Shown in pieces: positions 38,201 to 53,200 of a stretch of DNA of 64,000 nt (the first letter of the stretch is position 1; the number at the start of each line of letters is the position of its first letter). Origin of the DNA: Pectinophora gossypiella (lineage: Eukaryota; Arthropoda; Insecta; Lepidoptera; Gelechiidae); contig NC_065431.1 in the NCBI RefSeq assembly GCF_024362695.1, positions 6,020,624 through 6,084,623 on the forward strand. Direction: 5' to 3'. The position numbers were made by a program, and so were the translations under genes. The notes beneath the pieces are model-generated. The model had not been told where the DNA came from. It did no database searches and was given only the letters and a program-made list of their open reading frames with translations.

Positions 38201-41200
38201 CATTTCTTCTCCTTCACCGAGCTCTCTTTCGTTTTCTTCTTCTTCTTCGCCACCGCCTTCCTGTGAATGAACAAGAGCGTCAGATTTTAGAAACAGTCCA
38301 TGTCGGAGTCAGTGTGGCTTGGGAAATAGGCCAAACGTGAAATAGGGTATTTGACTGGGTCAAAATGCCAATCTAGAAATAAAAGTCCGTCTAAGATGAT
38401 CAAAACTCAATCAAATATGATTTTACTTTTCGACTCCATCATCATCATCAGCCCATTAACGCCCCCACTGCTGGGGCACGGGCCTTCCCTATGGATGGAT
38501 AGGGAGATCGGGCCTTAAACCTACACGCGGGCCCAGTGCGGATTGATGGTTATTAACGACTGCTAATGCAGCCGGGACCAACGCCTTAACGTGCGTTCCG
38601 AAGCACGGAGGAGCTCGAGATGAAAACTTTTTTTTGTGGTCCATCCTATAACCGGCCTTTGCGAAAGTTGCTTAACTTCAACAATCGCAGACCGAGCGCG
38701 TTTACCGCTGCGCCACCGAGCTCCTCGACTACTTGAACTTACATTATAACGTAATTATTTAGTATTACGGAAATTATAAAATACCTCTCTTACAGTCACG
38801 CACGCGTAGATATCGCAAAATATAGTGGATTAAGTAAAAATAAGTACCACGTTTGACCGCTTTTTCTATTGCTATTTCCATACAAATTCAAAAAAAACTT
38901 TCGTTTTGACGTTTCGTAAAAAGTATCTCTTTTGAGAGTAGTAATCGGGTCGTCGGGATCGTATATTACGTCCTTCGGACGCCGATACTTTTCAGTACCG
39001 TCCCTAAACGGGATGTATTCGAAATCGGTCGGAGATCATCATCATCATTACAATGAAGTGCACACTCACTCCAAGTTTGTCAGGCAGCCGCAGCGGCAGG
39101 CGCGTCGACTCGCCCACCTCTATGGAGAACGTGTTGACACCCATCTCGAACTTCTCCGACAGATCTTCTACGTTGATGTCCTTGCGGCCAGTCTTCTTCA
39201 CGTGGTTCTTGTAGTACTCGGAGCCAGCCTCTGTTGGTTATAGTAATAATGAAACACTTTCATCATGATCAGCCTTTGGGGATGGCAGCGGTGTGTGCCC
39301 GCTGAATCCCTCTTTACCTTGTCTCGTTCAGTTGGGTACGTTCCAATCACAACACAAAATTTTACGTCCAAAACGTTTATTGCACTTCTCACAGTCCACC
39401 ATTAATTTTAACTACCTAACTAACCAATCATTCATCTACCATAAAATAGCGCACACACTTAGCCATTTCCTTTTTCCACTTCTTATATCGTACTGTCAAA
39501 CTCTTGTGTCTCTCCCTACTCCCGTGTGTGTGCGGGAGCGCGGGCGGGGAACGACCGCTGATTGGCCGACGGTTTTCACGATTGTCAAGCCGCCACAAGC
39601 CCATTAACGTCCCCACTGCTGGGGCACGAGCCTTCCCTATGGATGGATAGGGAGATCTGAATGAAACACTTTATTGAACACAAATTTACAGTCAGGAAGA
39701 CAACCTACGGCCTGGCAAACCTATCGCATCTGGAACTTTTTGATTTTCATGAGACCTATTTTTTCATAAGTCTTGGTCAAATTCTATCGCCGTAAAAAAA
39801 ATGGTGGGAAAACAAGATGGCCGCCATACAAAGATTCGAACAAATACAGGACACGCGAGCTGCTTTAGCAGCGAGCGAACCACGCGAAATCTAGTCTAGT
39901 TTACAGGATAAACGTATTCAAAGGTGGGCAAAGGATGCCCTTCTATGATATGTTATGTAGATAGATAGATAGATAGAATCATTTATTTTAGGTATAAGTA
40001 GGTATTGGTACACAGTAGGAGTGACAAAGTAATTAAAAACTTATTTCTAAAAAGGGACGTCAGCTCAGCCATATGTTGTGACACTCCGACATTGAGGGAG
40101 TGCCACAACGCTGATTTTCAGCTGTGCCCCAAAAACACTAAAACAAAATAATATAAATGCTTAAATCTAGATAATAATCAGAACAAATTTAAAATTAATG
40201 AACTGTGTTAATAAAGTGTGCAAGTAGAGGGTATATTTGCGTGTGTTTGTTAGGATGTGTGTGCGTATGTTCGTTAAGAGGGTGTGTAAAAGTGCGTGTG
40301 TGTTTGTGTGAATAGGGTGTGTGTCAGTATGTGAAACGTATGGCCCGGATAGTTAGGATAACTATAGGTAAATTTTGGTCGCTTAAATAAATTGTTGCTG
40401 GTTGTCATACAATTATGAAACCAGTTAAATATAAAGATAAGGTTTTGCGTATACAGAGTAGGAGGTAAAATAACAATTAAAATTAAAATTAGAAGATAAG
40501 GGTATTTATGGCAGAATGTTGAAACTGTATATTAATTACAAATGTCTTAATTTTATTTTTAAACGAGATAATAGATTTAGCGGTACGTAAGGGTGGAGGT
40601 AGGTTATTCCAAATTTTGGCTGCGGCATATTTGAAACTACCTCTGAAGGAATTGGACTTGTGTCTACCAATATGAAGGTTTTGTAGTCGCATTCGATTTG
40701 ACCAATTAAGTTTTTTGTATAAATAATTTGGATTATGTGTTTTAATAACTCCAAAAAGTAGAGTAGCGAGATGAATGTGGCGTCTACTCGACATTTTGAG
40801 GATCTTTGAGGAATTATAGTACGGGGTTACGTGACTCCGTGGTGGAATTTTATAACAGAATCTCATGCAAGCATTTTGGACACGTTGAATTATTTTTTTA
40901 GTCTTCTCTAATAGCCGTGGACCATAAACTGTATCGCCATAATTAAACCTGGACAGTATTAAAGATTCTACGAGCCGTATACGAAGTTGTACATTAAGGA
41001 GGTCACGAATTTTGTATAAAATTTTTAAGCGATAGAAACAATTCCGTGCAATGTCTTTTATATGGGTTTCAAATCGAAGTAGAGCATCAAACGTTAGTCC
41101 TAAATTCCGCGTTTCCTCTGTGCGACAAATCAGGTTACCCTGCAACATTATAGTAGGTTTACTAGAGATAATTTTATCAACTTGCTGACGAGTTCCTAAT

Positions 41201-44200
41201 ACCATGAATTTCGACTTATCAGGGTTCAATACGAGGCAGTTACGTTGAGACCAATCGGATATACGTTCTAAATCTTCGTTAATATTTTTAACTGCTACAT
41301 CAACGTCTTGAGGATGAAAATTTAAATATAATTGTAAGTCATCAGCGTATATGTGAAAGTTGCACTTTTTGATGTTTTTAGTTATATCCGCACTATAAAG
41401 AATGTAAAGAAGAGGACCTAGAATCGAACCTTGTGGCACACCTCTTCTAATAGTTTCAGGAGAAGATGATGAAACTGAACCATCTGCTCTGTGGATCTCT
41501 ACATATTGACGCCGTTCCATTAAATAACTTTCAAACCATTTTATTGTGGCTGCACTAAATCCATAATAAGCCATCTTAGCTAAAAGCAGTGTTAGATTCA
41601 GACAATCAAATGCACGGGAGAAGTCTAAAAGTACAAGAATAGTGCCCATACCTTTGTCCTGGGCTTCTAGGATATTACCTGTTACGTCTAAGAGAGCTGT
41701 GGATGTGCTGCGCCCCTTTCGGAAGCCAGATTGCAAGTCGGGAAGAATATTATTGTTCTCTAAGAAATCAACTAGTTGCAAATAAACAACTTTTTCGAGG
41801 ATCTTTGAAAGACAAGGTAAGATGCTAATGGGTCTAAGATCTTTATGGGTTTGTGGGCTATCCTTTTTTGGGACAGGGTTAATTTTAGCAATCTTCCATG
41901 TATTGGGAAAGACAGAAGTAGAAATAGATCTATTTATTATTGAAAGAATAGAATTTAGTGTACAAGGTAGAGTCATAGTAATCATATCCAAACATATACT
42001 GTCATTACCAAGTGCATTTGATTTGAGAGATGAAATAATTTTACGTATATCATTACTAGTTGTACATTCAATATGAAACGTAGCTGTGCCAAATCTATTT
42101 GATAAATAATGAGACAAATCGAGATTGTTTACAAAGTTAGAACCGGGTAAAGTCAAAAACTGGTTATTAATTTCCACAGGATTTGATAGGTGGCTAGGAA
42201 TTTCAAATTCGATCTTAGGAGGTAGAACATATTTTTTTAAGTTTTTCCAGAGGGATTTTGGGTCCCTAATGTGTTGATTAATATTTAAATTAAAATATGC
42301 AGCTTTTTCTTTGAAAAGAGCTTTGTGGGCTACAGTTTTTAATTCTTTAAAATACTCGCGATCACTGTCCTTTTTAGTATTTAAATATTTCAAATGAGCT
42401 GCATTCTTTTTACTCGTTATTGTCTTTATAGTATCTGTGAACCATGGATGCGAAAGACGTCTAATGACGATGGATTTAATAGGAGCATGCAAATCAAATA
42501 AAGTCAATAACGAACAATTAAAAACAGACACCATATCATTAACGTCATCTAGAGTCGAGATTTGGCACCAGGGTATTGAGCTTACATCATCATTGAATTG
42601 TTGCGGTAAAATGTCCTTGAGAGGTCTATAAGTTAGACGTTTAGGTGGGAGCTTTGGAGGTTTAAAATTGAACTGACAGCAGATAAATGCATGATTCGAC
42701 TTTTTATTTCCGATAACTTCGATATCTACTTGACGCACGCGAGCGTCGGTACAAACAACGTCAAGTAAAGTTGAGCTGTGATCAGTAAAATGTGTAGCAG
42801 ATGTTACAACCTGCTGTAAACTATAAATATCTAAAAATTCCTTAAGTTTTTTTACGTCTGCAGCATCTTTATTAAGCATATTTATATTAAAATCGCCTAG
42901 CAATATTAAATTGTCACATTGTGAGAAGACATTAACAGATTCATAAAGTGCATCAATAAAAGTTTGAACGTTAAAATCAGGGGGCCGGTATGCTGTTCCA
43001 ATTATAATTTTAGTCTTATTTATATTCAATTTAATCCAGAATTGTTCTACATTTTGAGATATTGGATGTTGACACATTTTCACGACAAGTCCTTTTTTTA
43101 TATAAAATCCAACACCGCCTCCCTTAGTTTTCCCGGTAGTAGAAGGGCGCGGAGCTAGCCGAAAGTTATATCCTGGTATAGAAGGAGCTCTCCCTTCTTC
43201 ACCAGATTTCAACCACGCTTCATTAATTGCTAGAATATCTATACATTTCTGGGTGACAGACAATATAATTTCGTCATGGTGCTTCCCTAGTGTGCCAGGA
43301 TTAAACAGACCAACTTTTAAATATTTGTTACGCGTCATTGTATATAACAAAACGAGTATTTGTAAAATATAGTAAACATATAGATTATGCTGGCTATCAC
43401 AAAAACTATCACAATATTTAGATGCAAAATTAAAAATAGATCCCGTCCACCCTGATATAGATTATAAGCGTGATTTACGTGATGCATAGTCAAAACTAAA
43501 CAGTTATCTTCGTAGTATGAATTAGTTGAGAGAAAAAGTGTGAAATGAGTGATTAGTGTGTAGTGATAATAAGTCATTTTAAAACGAATTAATAATAATA
43601 TGCACAGCAAAATTGCACGTAAACATGAAACAGATAAAAAAATATTATGTCCTAATAAAATTACTGGATAATTAGTTAACGTTAGAGCCAACAAAAAGAG
43701 AACCAAAAACTCTTATAATATCTAATTGCGATCGTAATCGGTGCCGTGGCGCTCCCTGCTTCTCACGCACATAGACCCGACCGTCTCTCGTCCAGGCATA
43801 CTTGCATTCGTTGTTATTTTTTCTCCTCCTTGCTTCATAGAAAACCTGACGATTGGTGCGTGTTAATCTTTCATTGAAATAGATGGAAGCTGGTTTTCCT
43901 TCAAAACTCATGCCTTCAGTTGTGACAGCTCGGCGCACCCTGGCGGAAGATAAAATCTCGTCTCGAATTGCACGACGAGTGAAGCGTACAGCAATAGGCC
44001 GTGGCCTGGAGGTGGTGGCGTGGGAGACGGGATGGGCGATGGCGGAGCCAGATGAAGCACCTTGAGAAGGTCGGCCGATGTGTTAGAACCAACAAAATGT
44101 CTCACCCAAGAAGTTGAACATGTGGTCCTGGTGCATGCCAGGTGGAGGAACGGCGTCTGTGGCAGCTGTGAATGCGGCGCATGCTGGCAGCGCCAACGTG

Positions 44201-47200
44201 CGGCCAGCCAGGTCATCCTCCTGTCATATTGCATTACGACGATCATCTCAAACCTTTACACCTTTGTAACGATCACTTTGTGATCCCTAGTTTGGTTAGG
44301 ACATTACAGGCTTATCACTTGATTGTCCGAAAGTAAGATGATCCGTGTCTCGGAATATTGAAGAATTGAAGAAAAAAGGATTTTGTTTTCTTTCTAAAAA
44401 TGTATTTTTATTAACCTCCCTGCACAAACAAGCAGTTTTCGTCGTTTTCAGCCAACCAAACTTTACATTTTTTGATTTTGATATTTCCAATCCCGCGGAA
44501 TCGAAGTCGGTATTGCATTCCCTAGTCAGATTAGAGAATTCTGATTCCTCAGTCACCCTAGTGGGTCGATAGCAAAACGTACTGAATCAGGGGTCAATCT
44601 CGAGGTTCTGAAGTGTGTTGTCGCGAGCCGATTGAAATATGAAGTGTGTTGTTGCGAGCCGATTGAAATATGCTTACCGGTAACTTGGCCTTATGAGCAG
44701 ACTTGCCAATAGCGCTGTTCTCGCCTCGAGGACCCATCAGGATCTGTGCGGTGCCTCTGTTGAGCCACTCGAAGGCTTTGTTCTGAAAGAGAAAGTCACA
44801 GATGAATAACTGAAATTAACCAGCCGAGAATTTGTCACAAGGCGGATTTGCTTGAAATAAACCTAGTTCAGCCGCTGGTGGGGAGCGGAGAGTTGCCGTT
44901 CTATACGTAGTGTTATTCCTTATTCTATGCTATTGGTTCAATGTGGTCTTTTCAACCGCCCTGGTCTTCCTCACCTCCAGCTTGGTCTCAGGAGCGCCAA
45001 TCTCAGCGTTGAGCTTGCTAGCGATGATGTCGACCGGCGACAGGTTGAAGCTGTCATCAGAGCCGGGGCCCAGGTTACCCATGATGACGTCAGCGAGCTC
45101 ATTGATATTGTTCTTCATGCGGACGAGGCACGCGGCTGCGCGGGTGTCGTCCGACGGGAGCCCTGTGGCGGGGAACAAGACAAGCTATACCATTGGCGTT
45201 GGGTGCACTTTGGATTCTCACTCATTCGTCATTAATCATCATTCGTCATCACTTATCAACAGTCATTCATCAGTCATCATTTTCTCATTTTATCGAGACG
45301 CTCGTGATTATCAACCATTATATTTCATATATCAACCATTCGTTAACAGCAATTATTCTTCATCAGCCATCATTCGTCATTACTCAATATTCTCATAAGG
45401 CACTATCATTCGTCCTCGGTCATCATTCGTCATCAGTCATCATCACTTATCATCATTCATCATTAGCCATCATCAGTCATTATTTGTCATCAGTCATCAT
45501 ACGTCAACTCATCGGCCATTAGTCATCAATCACTCACCATCATTGGTCATCTCATCAGTCATCATCTCATCAATTATCACACTCACCGTTCTCATCGCAG
45601 CCATGTGGATCAAACATGTACAGATGGTTGTCATGTTTCCACACCGCCATCGACCCGCCGCGCGCCGTGAACACGCCCGCCTTGTTGTCCTTGAACAGCG
45701 CCGCTAACGACTGCTTGAGGGACATCACGCCACTGCCCGGTTCCGGGCTGAGCTGGCCTGGAAGTTGAAATTTACATGTGATGAGAAACATTTCTAGCTC
45801 ATTCATAAAAATGCTCTATTCGTTTTTCTCCTCATTTAACAGAATGCCTCCTCCATTTCCCAGTTCATCCTTGTTGGCTCACCAATGCTCTGAATTTACT
45901 GAGTGTTCAGATGTTTGTGGGAGTTTTCGGGAGGTTTTTATACCTGAAGCAAGAAGTGGATGCCTTTCACACACTGACTCACCACTAAACTGGCTGTCCA
46001 TGATATCAGTCTCAATGCAGTCGTACTCTGATATCTGGAAACGAGGCAGCACATCAGCCGCTGCTAGGGTTCCCGTGGTGCCGGACGATACCTCCTCTTC
46101 CTCGCCTGAAAACCCAATTCTATTTTTATCTACTATCTACTCAGCACGTATTTTTACCGTGACTTATTGTAGATTTGCCACAAACAACATTGCATCAACT
46201 ACTTGGCCGGAGCTGCTGAGGGCTCTCACCCTTGGCGACAAGCCTGATCTAATCTAACCTAAAGATTTCACAGATCATGTTTTAAAAAACCATTATGATC
46301 CTAACATGAATTAATCCAGCGTAGAAGCCATCATCATCACCTCTCTAGCGTTATCCTGTTTTTCGCAGGGTCCGCTTACCTAACCTGAAGATTTGACAGG
46401 TCCGGTTTTTTACACAAGCGACTGCCCGTCTGACCTTCCAACCCGCGAAGGGAAAACCATCCCAACACCTCAATTACCTGCGACCTCAAAGTAAGAGTTT
46501 AAAAGCGTTCTACTGGACTACCACGGCTCAACAAACAAAAATATAAAAAAGACCAAACTGACCACCTTCGTTCTCTTCGCTCTTCGCCGGCGTCTCGAAG
46601 TTTATACCCAATTTGTCGAGGTGTTCCATAGTTTTCTCGTAAAGAATATCACCGCGGACCAGGCACTGTGGAACAAGTAGAGCATTTGTTATTATTATTT
46701 GCAATCCATGTGTTTTGGGAGGAAGCTCCATGACTTCCTGGGGACCACTTAAATGGCCGCCATTGGCAGGGTCCTACTGCGTATGAGAGCCTCACAGCTC
46801 AGCTGAGAGCTGCACAGCAACAGCGCCTCATCCTCTTTTAAACAGAATCTGCATAAAGGAGACACGGTCAGCTCCATTCTTTGTAAGTAGGTACTTGTGA
46901 AGTCTGTGGAAATAGCAACAATAAACATCCGGGTAAAAATTTTGAAATTTTCCTGAATGTGACACAACAACTAAAAACAACAAACATTTACAAAAACATC
47001 TCAGAATACACACAATTTACGTCACCTTTGAGGACGGAGTCGGGGTTCGAGTTACCATCTTAGAATACGGATGACGACACTCACCTCATTGATATCAGCA
47101 GGAGTCCACTCAGCGGGGTCAATCAGCTCGGCCATGGCGATGGCGGCGATGGACGTCGGTGTCGCCTGCTTGTTGCGGTGGTCTTCTGGGAACCTTTCGT

Positions 47201-50200
47201 CTCCCTCGTGGAAGTTGCCGCGGACTATCCATCGGCTAGGGGCCACGGCTGTTGGAACGAGACAGCATGATTAACATAAGAAAGCAGGAATTTATGGACG
47301 CTGCCGAGAATGCTGCCCGGGTGACAAAATCCTGGGATGAAAAATCTGAATGCCATCTAAACGATATTCTCACTCGGACGGGATTCTAACCCAAACATTC
47401 ACTTAACGATTATCAGCTGTAGATTAGGAAAAAACTGTCGTTTTTACATATTTGCGAAAAAGTCTCCGAGGTCCTGTGGTTAAGCGTTGGGTTAAGTAGT
47501 AACCGGGACCAACGGCTTATCATCTTTCTTTCGGACAATCAGGTGATCCTGTAATGTCCTATAACCAAACTGGGAATCACAAAGTGATATTCTTGAGGTG
47601 TCCCCACCGGGATTTGAACCCGGGACCTCCAGATCGTGAGCCCAACGCTCAAACCACTGGACCACTGAGGCGAATCAAAGAAATGTTACTCACGCGTCAT
47701 CTTGTTGACAGGCTCAGGGCGCTCCCCGAGCTCGAACACTCCGATCTCAGAGATGCTGAACGGCTTCCTCTTGAGGTTACGTACGTTGTCCATGAAGTAT
47801 TCACAGAGTCGTGTCACCCGGGTGAAGTAGAGGAGGCAGGCCTTGCCGCCACCTTGCAGGCTTACCTGTAAAAAAGGGTCATCATCATCATCATCAGCCC
47901 ATTAACGTCCCCACTGCTGGGGCACGGGCCTTTCCTATGGATAGATGGGGAGATCGTGCCTTAAACCATCACGCGGGCCCAGTGCGGATTGATGGTTATT
48001 AACGACTGCTAATGCAGCCGGGACCAACGGCTTATCGTGCCTTCCGAAGCACGGAGGAGTTCGAGATGAAAACTATTTTTTTTGTGGTCACCCATCCTAT
48101 GACCGGCCTTTGCGAAAGTTGCTTAACTTCAACAATCGCAGACCGAGCGCGTTTACCGCTGCGCCACCGATCTCCTCGAGTAAAAAAGGGTACAACTTGC
48201 TATTTCCGAATGGGTGCAGAGGTACACCTCTGGCTACCAGTCTGGCTAACAGCCCAAGCGTTCTCCAAACAGGGCTATCCCGGATTCTGCAAGCTTATAT
48301 CTTGATAAAACACAACAATCTATTCTTTATAGACTCCATCATCATTTCACTACAGTTCTCACAGCGTCAGCTTACCTAACTGAAGATTTGACAGGTCCTG
48401 TTTTTACAGACTAACCATGACCTTCCAGCCTGAAGGGGATAAACTAGCCTTTCTCCGATATGTAGGTTTCGTCATGGTTAAGTTTTTTTCTGATTACAAC
48501 CATCATCTTCGAAAATTAATTCAGATTCAGTGATTCAAAGCTCAACCCGAGATTGATACCCATGACTTAACGATCTGAATCGTGTGTTTTGTCAAGGTTC
48601 TACCGTTCGCAAGAGTACGCTTACCTAACCTGAAGGTTTGACAGGTCCGATTTTTCACAGAAGCGACTGCCTGTCTGACCTTCCAACCCGCGAACGGAAT
48701 ACCAGGACACGTAATGGGACACTGAAGGCTATTAACAATACTAACCCTCGTGCCATATCTATCAGCTGGCCACGGATGGTACACGTAATATTTCCCGCCT
48801 TCGTTCCATATCGCCGTCTCATACTCTCCAGGGATCTGATGGTTTCAAAGAAGCTTCATTAGTAACTTTATCTACTCCTGAGTATATGGTTGACCATTAG
48901 GCTTACCATGGTATAAGAAAACCAAAATGCTCAAAAGTGATAGCATTACAAGGCAAACCTTGAAAATGCTAGCTGTCAGTTTTGAGCGTACCTGGTCTTC
49001 TTAAACCATGGCTTGACCAATATCGGTCCTGCCTTTTTTTTACCATTTCGCACTTCTGAATGCAGTGGCCAATGGCGGTTTTTTTTTTTTTTTAAGTGGC
49101 AAATCGGAGGATTTTCAGAAGATTTTCTGATCACGTAAGTTATTTATTGATAAACATAATGCAGCGGGCTTAGCACCGTAAGCACGCGACTCTTTCACGC
49201 CGCGAAAGAGATCATCTGTCTCTTTCTGTGCAGTACTGTGAGAGAGTGACGGGTGACGTATGTCGAGGCGGTGCTAAACCCGCAGGAATATAGCTGTTAA
49301 TTAAATTTATACCCGTTTGAAATTTTAAATTTCAAAAAGGAATAGTTGAGAAGTTTTTTTTTAAAGTTGATTTTTTTAAAGCTTTAATAGTTGACAATAT
49401 CTGGAATGAGGAATAGTTGACAAGATCGGCATATGACCGAGTTCCCTCTCTTAATGTCATATGCCGATCTTGTCAACTATTCCTCATTCCAGATATTGTC
49501 AACTATTAAAACTTTAAAAAAATCAAAAAGGTAAGTCTTCTCACCTGTAGGATACCAGAATCCGCTTCCTTGAAGAAGGCTTCGATCCCCCTACACAAAT
49601 CGAAAACCTTTGGATTGGTTGATATCAATTTGCCCCACACGGCAATTCCTCTTTCCTGGCAACACAAAAACAGTGAACAGTATAAGCTATATTACATCTT
49701 TTAATCAATCATGACCAAAAATCTACCTTATTTTTATTTCATACTGTAAGTAAACGTCATCATCATCATCAGCCCATTAACGTCCCCACTGCTGGGGCAC
49801 GGGCCTTCCCTATGGATGGATAGGGAGATCGGGTCTTAAACCATCACGCGGGCCCAGTGCGGATTAATGGTTATTAACGACTGCCAATGCAGCCGAAACC
49901 AACGGCTTAACGTGCCATCCGTAGCACGGAGGAGCTCGAGATAAAAACTTTTTTGTTGTTTTTTTTTTTGGTCACCCATCCTATGACCGGCCTTTGCGAA
50001 AGTTGCTTAACTTCAACAATAGCAGACCGAGCGCGTTTAACGCTGCGCCACCGAGCTCCTCATAAAGTAAACGTCATATTTTGTCACAATATTGACAACA
50101 AAGGAAAGAGATTGAAAACTGAAGACAAGGCTTATTCTGATCGTGAATTTCAAATATTAAATTACTAAAGTCAAGGCTGTATGGTCCTCAGATCTTTGCT

Positions 50201-53200
50201 TGCCTTATATAAGGCGAATTTAAACAACAACATTGACAATTTCGTCTTTCCATCAATGAGCCGTGGTAGCCTAGTTGAAAGAACCCTTGACTCTCATTGT
50301 GAGGTCGCAGGTTTGAATCTCAGCACGGGCCTAACAACAGATTTTCGTTTTTTTTTCCGAATTCAATTGATTCCGAATTCGTGCTCAGTGAAAGAAAACA
50401 TCGTGAGGAACCTCACCGAAAAATGCGTTTAGGAGGTATGTGACCTAACCTGTATTGAGCTGGCTTTCCCTTCACGGGTTGGAAAGTCAGACAGGCAGTC
50501 GCTTCTGTAAAAAACCGGACCTGCCAAATCTTCAGTGACCAGTTCTCCCTTTGAACGTTCAATTGCTTATCATAGACCTACTTATACGTAGATCTTCATA
50601 AATACTAACCTTATGTTTGTATTCCTTGTCGCGTACCCTGAAGTTCTCCTTCAGTTCTCCGAGCACCAATCTTCGGATTGGACCTCCTCGTTCTAACAGG
50701 GACTCCTGCAAATATTTGCATTATCATGTTTATTTAGATACATCAAAGTAACAGCCTCCATAGCCTAGTGGTTAGAGCATTGGGCTCACGGTCTGGAGCT
50801 CCAGGTTCTATTCCCGATGGGGACACTGTCGAAAATCACTTTTCCGAAAAAGTAAGATGATGAGACATTGCAGGTTGTCCGAAAAAGTAAGATGATTCCG
50901 TGCTTCAGGCACGTGAAGTCGTTGGTCCCGGACTACTCGCCCAAATTGCTCCACCAAGCCGCATTGGAGCAGCGTATGGAGTATGTTCCATACCCCCTCA
51001 GGTTGATTGAGGGGAGGCCTGTACCCAGCAGTGGGACGTCATGTATGAAAATCTACCCTCGATGCAAATATGCAGCCAGCTGGTGATAGACATTGAGGAC
51101 CTTGAGGAGCAGCGTCATCTTGTACATACCCTGAACAGATTGTATCCTAGATCGAGGGTCTCGTCCAAGGTATCTTCGTTCCAGGCGCGCGCACGCATGC
51201 GCTGTAGTAGAGCCAACGCCGACACACAGCACGCCACACCCGTGAAGTTTTTGAACGTTTGATATCTGATGATCATAATCAGGAGTTGATTAAAAAAAAT
51301 CCTGCGTGGAACATATATCCAGTTTTAGGTCCCTCAGCCGAGTCTCTGCCGCATCCGTCACACTATGCAGCTCGGCTATGCCACCTGGGAACCGGTGTTG
51401 GTGAGGAGTTGATAATGGGAGAGCAACACATACTCAGGCAGGATATAATAAAAGGAAGAGGCAAAACGTTTAGTGCGAATTGGTGGTATATCCACAACAT
51501 AAGGATGGAATGGAATGAGTGGAATTAATTCGTGCAATTTCTGCGCTCTCTCACGTAAGTGTATCCTATAAAAACTCTTTGGGTTCGGAACCCTTAAAAA
51601 CAAAACTGAACCGAACTCCGAAATTGAATCGGATGCTGAAATTCAAACTCTCCTGACACTAGAAGACGAGAAGAGAAGACTACTCACCGATAACTAGCGA
51701 AGTGCCTGGTAGCTCGCAGTATCCACTTCTCGACGTCAAGCTGTGTGAACTGGGAGTTATAGTTCTTGTCTGCTATTTCGACAGGACTGTGCAGGATGAC
51801 CTCTTCTTTCGGAAGGGGGATCAGGTCGTCTCTGGGAACATAAATAACATGATGGATTTCTCATCACAAATCCTTGATGGATGGAACACCTACAGGTCCC
51901 TGTTGTCAGCCCTGTTGGAAGAACTCTTGACTCGCATTGAGGTCTTGAGAATCCATCACGGTCCTAAACCAATGATTTTCGATTTTGTTTTCGAATTGTT
52001 TGCATCGTAGATAATTGACGTCACGAGGTTTTCAGAACTTGTGCCCGGTTAATGACAACAGGCACGCCCCCTATTTCTTGAGACTTAAACTTAGTTGGCG
52101 AGGAAAGACTATAGAAAGCTCAGTGAGGTGTGGGTACTTAGTTCAGCTTACGATGTATGAATGACCTCTTGACTACCTCATTAGTCCAGTGGTTGAGCGT
52201 TGGGCTCACTATCCGAACGAGGTTCGAACCCCGGTGGGGACATATCACAAAAATCACTTTGTGATCCCTAATTTGATTAGGACATTACAGGCTGATCACC
52301 TGAAGGCACGTTAAGCCGTTCGTCCCGGTTACTACTTACTAATGTAATCGTTACAAGAGCCATTTCAGGGGCCTTTGGCGGCTCAGTAATAACCCTGACG
52401 ACCAGTGACACCACACGATAAGAAGACCTCATTGGTATATAGTCAACTTATGTTATTGGTGACGGACCTAACTAGTTCATCAGCTAGTTCTGCCCACGTG
52501 CAACAGATGGCGCCACAACTGGTCATTTGGCGGCGAGGGTGTGCAGCCGCCAAAGGATGTTGTCGTGGTACCGAACAGAGCGTAGCACCCCGCTAGCCAC
52601 AAGTTGGTACTGACTAAGGATCGACGCTCCAACGTGTTATGTTGAAAGTCGTATATATGCGTCACGCTGTGTAAAACTTCGATAGCGCGTTTCAGGACTG
52701 CATTATTCAATGGTGGCGCCATCTGTTGCATGTGGACGGAACTAACTGGTCAACTAGTTAGGTACGCCACAGTTATGTTTACACTTTTGTCTACATCTTC
52801 GGGGTAAAACAGTACTTCCACTAACCGTCCAAAGGTGTGAGCGTCAGCCTTCGGGCAGTGGAGGAAGAAGTCTTCCCCTCTTAGCTGCATGATCTGTTCA
52901 TTGGTGGGGGCAGCAGGCGGTTTCTCTGGTTGGATGGGGGGCACAGGCGGTGGCTATGGAACACAAAAACACCAATGACCTTCCCACCAAGAAGAGGTAA
53001 TATTTTACTGTACTTATTGATTTTTGTTTTTATAAGTCATGGTAGTAGAGCGCCCAGTTGGTAGAACGCTTGCCTCTCACTTTGGGGTCTCAATAGGGAC
53101 AACCCCAAGTACTTGGGACATCGCACCAAGTACTAGGGACAACCCCAAGTACCTTGGCCAACACTAAGTACTTGTAACAACCCGAAGTTCCTGGGACAAC

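Larger units (their letters stand above)
39957..44085 (-). mobile_element. CR1-like LINE, 5'-truncated in ORF1, ending in a TCTA microsatellite
   Basis: Contains the ORF1 C-terminus, intact ORF2 and a 3' region with an inverted pair (CTGAAAATCAGCG...GAGCTGACGTCCC). It ends in AATAAATGATT followed by (TCTA)n, read on the minus strand. Such microsatellite 3' ends fit CR1/L2-type LINEs. The same 3' region recurs on the plus strand at 20220-20420. No clear target duplication was found. Confidence 0.8.
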
